Below are positions 62,230-64,000 of a stretch of 64,000 bases of DNA, piece by piece (position 1 is the first letter of the stretch; each line of letters opens with the position of its first letter). The translations under genes and the position numbers were made by a program. The notes beneath the pieces were generated by a model that made no database searches, was not told where the DNA came from, and saw only the letters and a program-made list of their open reading frames with translations. This DNA is from Flavihumibacter rivuli. Its GTDB lineage: Bacteria > Bacteroidota > Bacteroidia > Chitinophagales > Chitinophagaceae. The stretch lies in the NCBI RefSeq assembly GCF_018595685.2, contig NZ_CP092334.1, forward strand, positions 3,314,001 to 3,378,000, read 5' to 3'.

Positions 62230-62667
62230 TTAATCCTGTAATATTTTAATCATGTTTCGGAGGTTATCTGAGCTTTCCTTGATGATCTTTAATTTGCTTT
62301 GTAGGTCAGTTAGTTTAATATAGGTATTGATCCAGGCCACTATGCCAATTGGTAGAATGACGAGTATCAATATTGTAGGTAGCCCCCAATGGTAGTATTG
62401 AAAATCACGGTGATCAATTGCAGGAAGATCTATTGCCTTTTGCTTCAAGATCGCTGTATCTGCATTTAGAGGCAGTTGATCTGTGTATTGTTTGATAGCT
62501 TTACAATGCTTGCAATAGGTTGTGTAGTCAATATCTGCCTCAATGATACTCGGAAAGAAGATCAATTCAGAGAATCTAGACTGGATGAAATTGGCAATTC
62601 GGTCTGTTTCATTGGCAAGGTTAGAAAGGCTGGTTTGGAGGCTATTCAATTTCTGTGATATTTCCAT
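62230..62667 (-). CDS. Single-pass membrane coiled-coil protein of unknown function
   Basis: The 145-residue protein has a helical N-terminal half (SQKLNSLQTSLSNLANETDRI), a CKHC pair (about 51-54) and one membrane helix (about 95-117: GLPTILILVILPIGIVAWINTYI). A second coiled coil follows (TDLQSKLKIIKESSDNLRNMIKIL). The AT-rich composition fits the surrounding accessory stretch. No family was recognised. 211 nt of sequence without recognised features (62019-62229) separate it from the cytochrome remnants. Confidence 0.65.
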   Translation of the reverse strand: MEISQKLNSLQTSLSNLANETDRIANFIQSRFSELIFFPSIIEADIDYTTYCKHCKAIKQYTDQLPLNADTAILKQKAIDLPAIDHRDFQYYHWGLPTILILVILPIGIVAWINTYIKLTDLQSKLKIIKESSDNLRNMIKILQD

Positions 62668-62716
62668 ATAGGGATTTTCTGGTTGGAAAGATAATCATGG
62701 AGGACATGTAGAATTA

Positions 62717-63445
62717 CTAAGGTTTCTTCTTCCAGTTCTCAGTAACCTGATTTTTCCATAAGCCTTTGGCATATTCCCTGAATACTGAAGGCCCATTTTT
62801 GAATGCGGTATCAAATGTATATTCTCCTCCTTCATAATTATTTTCGGAGAGCCTAACCCTTGTTGATCCACGTACCGCAAATTTTTGACCGTCTTCGTAC
62901 ATGATGATCTTCATGGTAACTGGACTTACATCTCCCTGGCAGGAAACTTTGTACATAATCCAGACCTCAGCTTTACCGTTCTTATCAAGGTCGGTTATGG
63001 CAATGCCCTGGTCTATAAAGTAGAGGAACATATCAACCGGGCAATTCCTGACATAATCATGAATGCGCCAGGTTCGGGAGAGATCTGATCCAGTTTCCTG
63101 AAAATGGGCAACATATAGATCCCCTTCATCTACTGCCTCGTCCGACTCTTTTTCATTCCATGGATGATAGCTGTTGCTGAGAATCAGCAGATGGTTGCCG
63201 GTTCTGTCCTTCCACTTATAGCCCTTGTAAAAGTTGCCTTGAAAGGGGATGCTTTTAGGGAGATCAGATCTGCCAAGGTTGTCTGCCTTGATTTGTGTAT
63301 ATCCCTGTTTATTAAAATAAAGCATCAATATAGACAGTGTGATGATAGTCTTACAATGCTTTTGAGCGAATAGGCAGAAAACTTTGTCGAAGGTTTGATC
63401 CAATTGATATTTTAGTCCTATCGTAGTTACCAATACGTGCCTCAT
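62717..63445 (-). CDS. M949_RS01915-type protein of unknown function, exported
   Basis: The protein has up to 242 residues from ATG 63445. A hydrophobic stretch TIITLSILMLYF (about 34-45) followed by QGYTQI suggests a signal, so the true start may be internal (for example ATG 63325) or the long N-region may be real. The conserved part shows FQGNFYKGYKWKDRTGNHLLIL, DLYVAHFQETGSDLSRTWRIHDYVRNCPVDM, AITDLDKNGKAEVWIMYKVSCQGDVSPVTMKIIMYE and FREYAKGLWKNQV, as in the Bacteroidota family annotated as M949_RS01915-type surface polysaccharide proteins. That name rests on weak context; the function is unknown. Confidence 0.75.
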   Translation of the reverse strand: MRHVLVTTIGLKYQLDQTFDKVFCLFAQKHCKTIITLSILMLYFNKQGYTQIKADNLGRSDLPKSIPFQGNFYKGYKWKDRTGNHLLILSNSYHPWNEKESDEAVDEGDLYVAHFQETGSDLSRTWRIHDYVRNCPVDMFLYFIDQGIAITDLDKNGKAEVWIMYKVSCQGDVSPVTMKIIMYEDGQKFAVRGSTRVRLSENNYEGGEYTFDTAFKNGPSVFREYAKGLWKNQVTENWKKKP

Positions 63446-63509
63446 TGATCGCTGAAAATTTGAAGATAATGCTTAGCCTTTAAGAATCGAATAATTGAGT
63501 ACTAAATCT

Positions 63510-64000
63510 TTAAACCTCATCGGGGTCCCCCGAGGGGGACCCCGATGCCCAATCAACATTAGCTTCCCCCCCCAGCAGGGTCTGCTATGTAAAAAGCCCT
63601 AACCCCATCAGGGTCTCCCGAAGGGGACCCTGATGACCCCCTCCCATACCCCAGCAGGGGCTCCCGAAGGGGACCCTGATGGAAAGCAGGACGAAAGTCC
63701 ATCGGGATCCTCTACTACCGCACAATCTGAAATAATAGGCAGAAGCATCGGGGTCCCCTACGGGAGACCCCGCTGAGGTTAATTAACCCACCCCACATCA
63801 TACTCCAGCAGGGTCTCCCGAAGGGGACCCTGCTGGAAAGCAGGACGAAAGTCCATCGGGGTCCTCTACCACCGCACAATCTGAAATAATAGGCAGAAGC
63901 ATCGGGGTCCCCTACGGGAGACCCCGCTGAGGTTAAATAACCCACCCCAATATCATACCCCATCAGGGTCTCCCGAAGGGGACCCTGATGGAAAGCAGGA
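63510..64000. repeat. 154-bp composite palindromic repeat array reaching the window edge
   Basis: The unit boundaries are marked by GGAAAGCAGGACGAAAGTCC at 63681, 63835 and 63990 (period 154-155 bp). Each unit contains two main hairpins in opposite orientation (CAGGGTCTCCCGAAGGGGAC and TCGGGGTCCCCTACGGGAGA) separated by CGCACAATCTGAAATAATAG. Preceding single hairpins lie at about 63519-63548, 63606-63636 and 63652-63681. The array continues beyond 64000. Confidence 0.9.

Noticed and set aside
63715..63963. 82-residue open frame in the terminal repeat array
   Set aside because: It is a translation of two 154-bp repeat units.

Overview
The window reads as a chromosomal segment of a Bacteroidota bacterium, most likely from the Chitinophagaceae or a neighbouring family (inference). 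Supporting signs are a TonB-dependent receptor with an N-terminal carboxypeptidase-regulatory-like domain, many periplasmic proteins and lipoproteins, sulfatases, DUF3667 and DUF1254 proteins, a DcaP-like porin, few clear Shine-Dalgarno sites and GTP-dependent PEP carboxykinase. No rRNA or tRNA gene, CRISPR array, integrase or transposase was recognised.

Layout. 1-13 kb: a truncated secreted sortilin/VPS10-like BNR-repeat protein (-), a YceI protein with a clean terminator, a SNF2 helicase, xseA-xseB-GNAT, a YdeI/OmdA-like protein, a voltage-gated-type K+ channel with a zinc ribbon and a cyclophilin lipoprotein. 12-20 kb: a carbon-acid block with a GntP permease, pckG, a type-2 glycerate kinase, a WYL regulator and an AspT-type antiporter. 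20-28.6 kb: a TPR regulator facing a sulfatase locus, then DUF3667, membrane-protein and DcaP porin genes, and a papain-like protein with a lipoprotein partner. 28.8-36.3 kb: a minus-strand operon with three paralogous AhpD-like CxxC proteins, a TonB receptor, an MFS transporter and a DUF3179 protein. 36.5-42.5 kb: an alarmone-hydrolase-like HD protein, TetR divergent from a second sulfatase plus outer-membrane gene, and a structured RNA candidate before a DUF4256 gene. 44-52.8 kb: a self-cleaving P1 peptidase, two DUF1254/DUF1214 lipoproteins, UPF0158, an AAC(6')-like acetyltransferase, a His-rich PepSY-like protein and an FMN reductase.

52.9-63.4 kb is the most accessory-looking part and appears more AT-rich. 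It holds an Xre / ImmA-IrrE peptidase / PIN-nuclease operon, a 1602-residue exonuclease-RecQ-UvrD fusion, a LolA-like protein, and two adjacent broken haem-protein genes (cytochrome c and cytochrome c peroxidase), each interrupted by an in-frame stop.

Most larger intergenic gaps are filled by one family of composite palindromic repeats. Its main modules are a 30-nt hairpin of the CATCAGGGTC...GACCCTGATG type, a CCCGTTG...CAACGGG hairpin, a GCTGTTG...CAACAGC hairpin and a GTGTACCCACATCTTCACC segment. They occur singly and in tandem arrays with periods of 45, 98, 154, 195 and 203 bp. A second family of 26-nt GC-rich hairpins has compensatory stem changes. These repeats, the three-way-junction RNA at 41762-41880, the Xre/ImmA/PIN operon and the exonuclease-RecQ-UvrD fusion are the best candidates for something undescribed.
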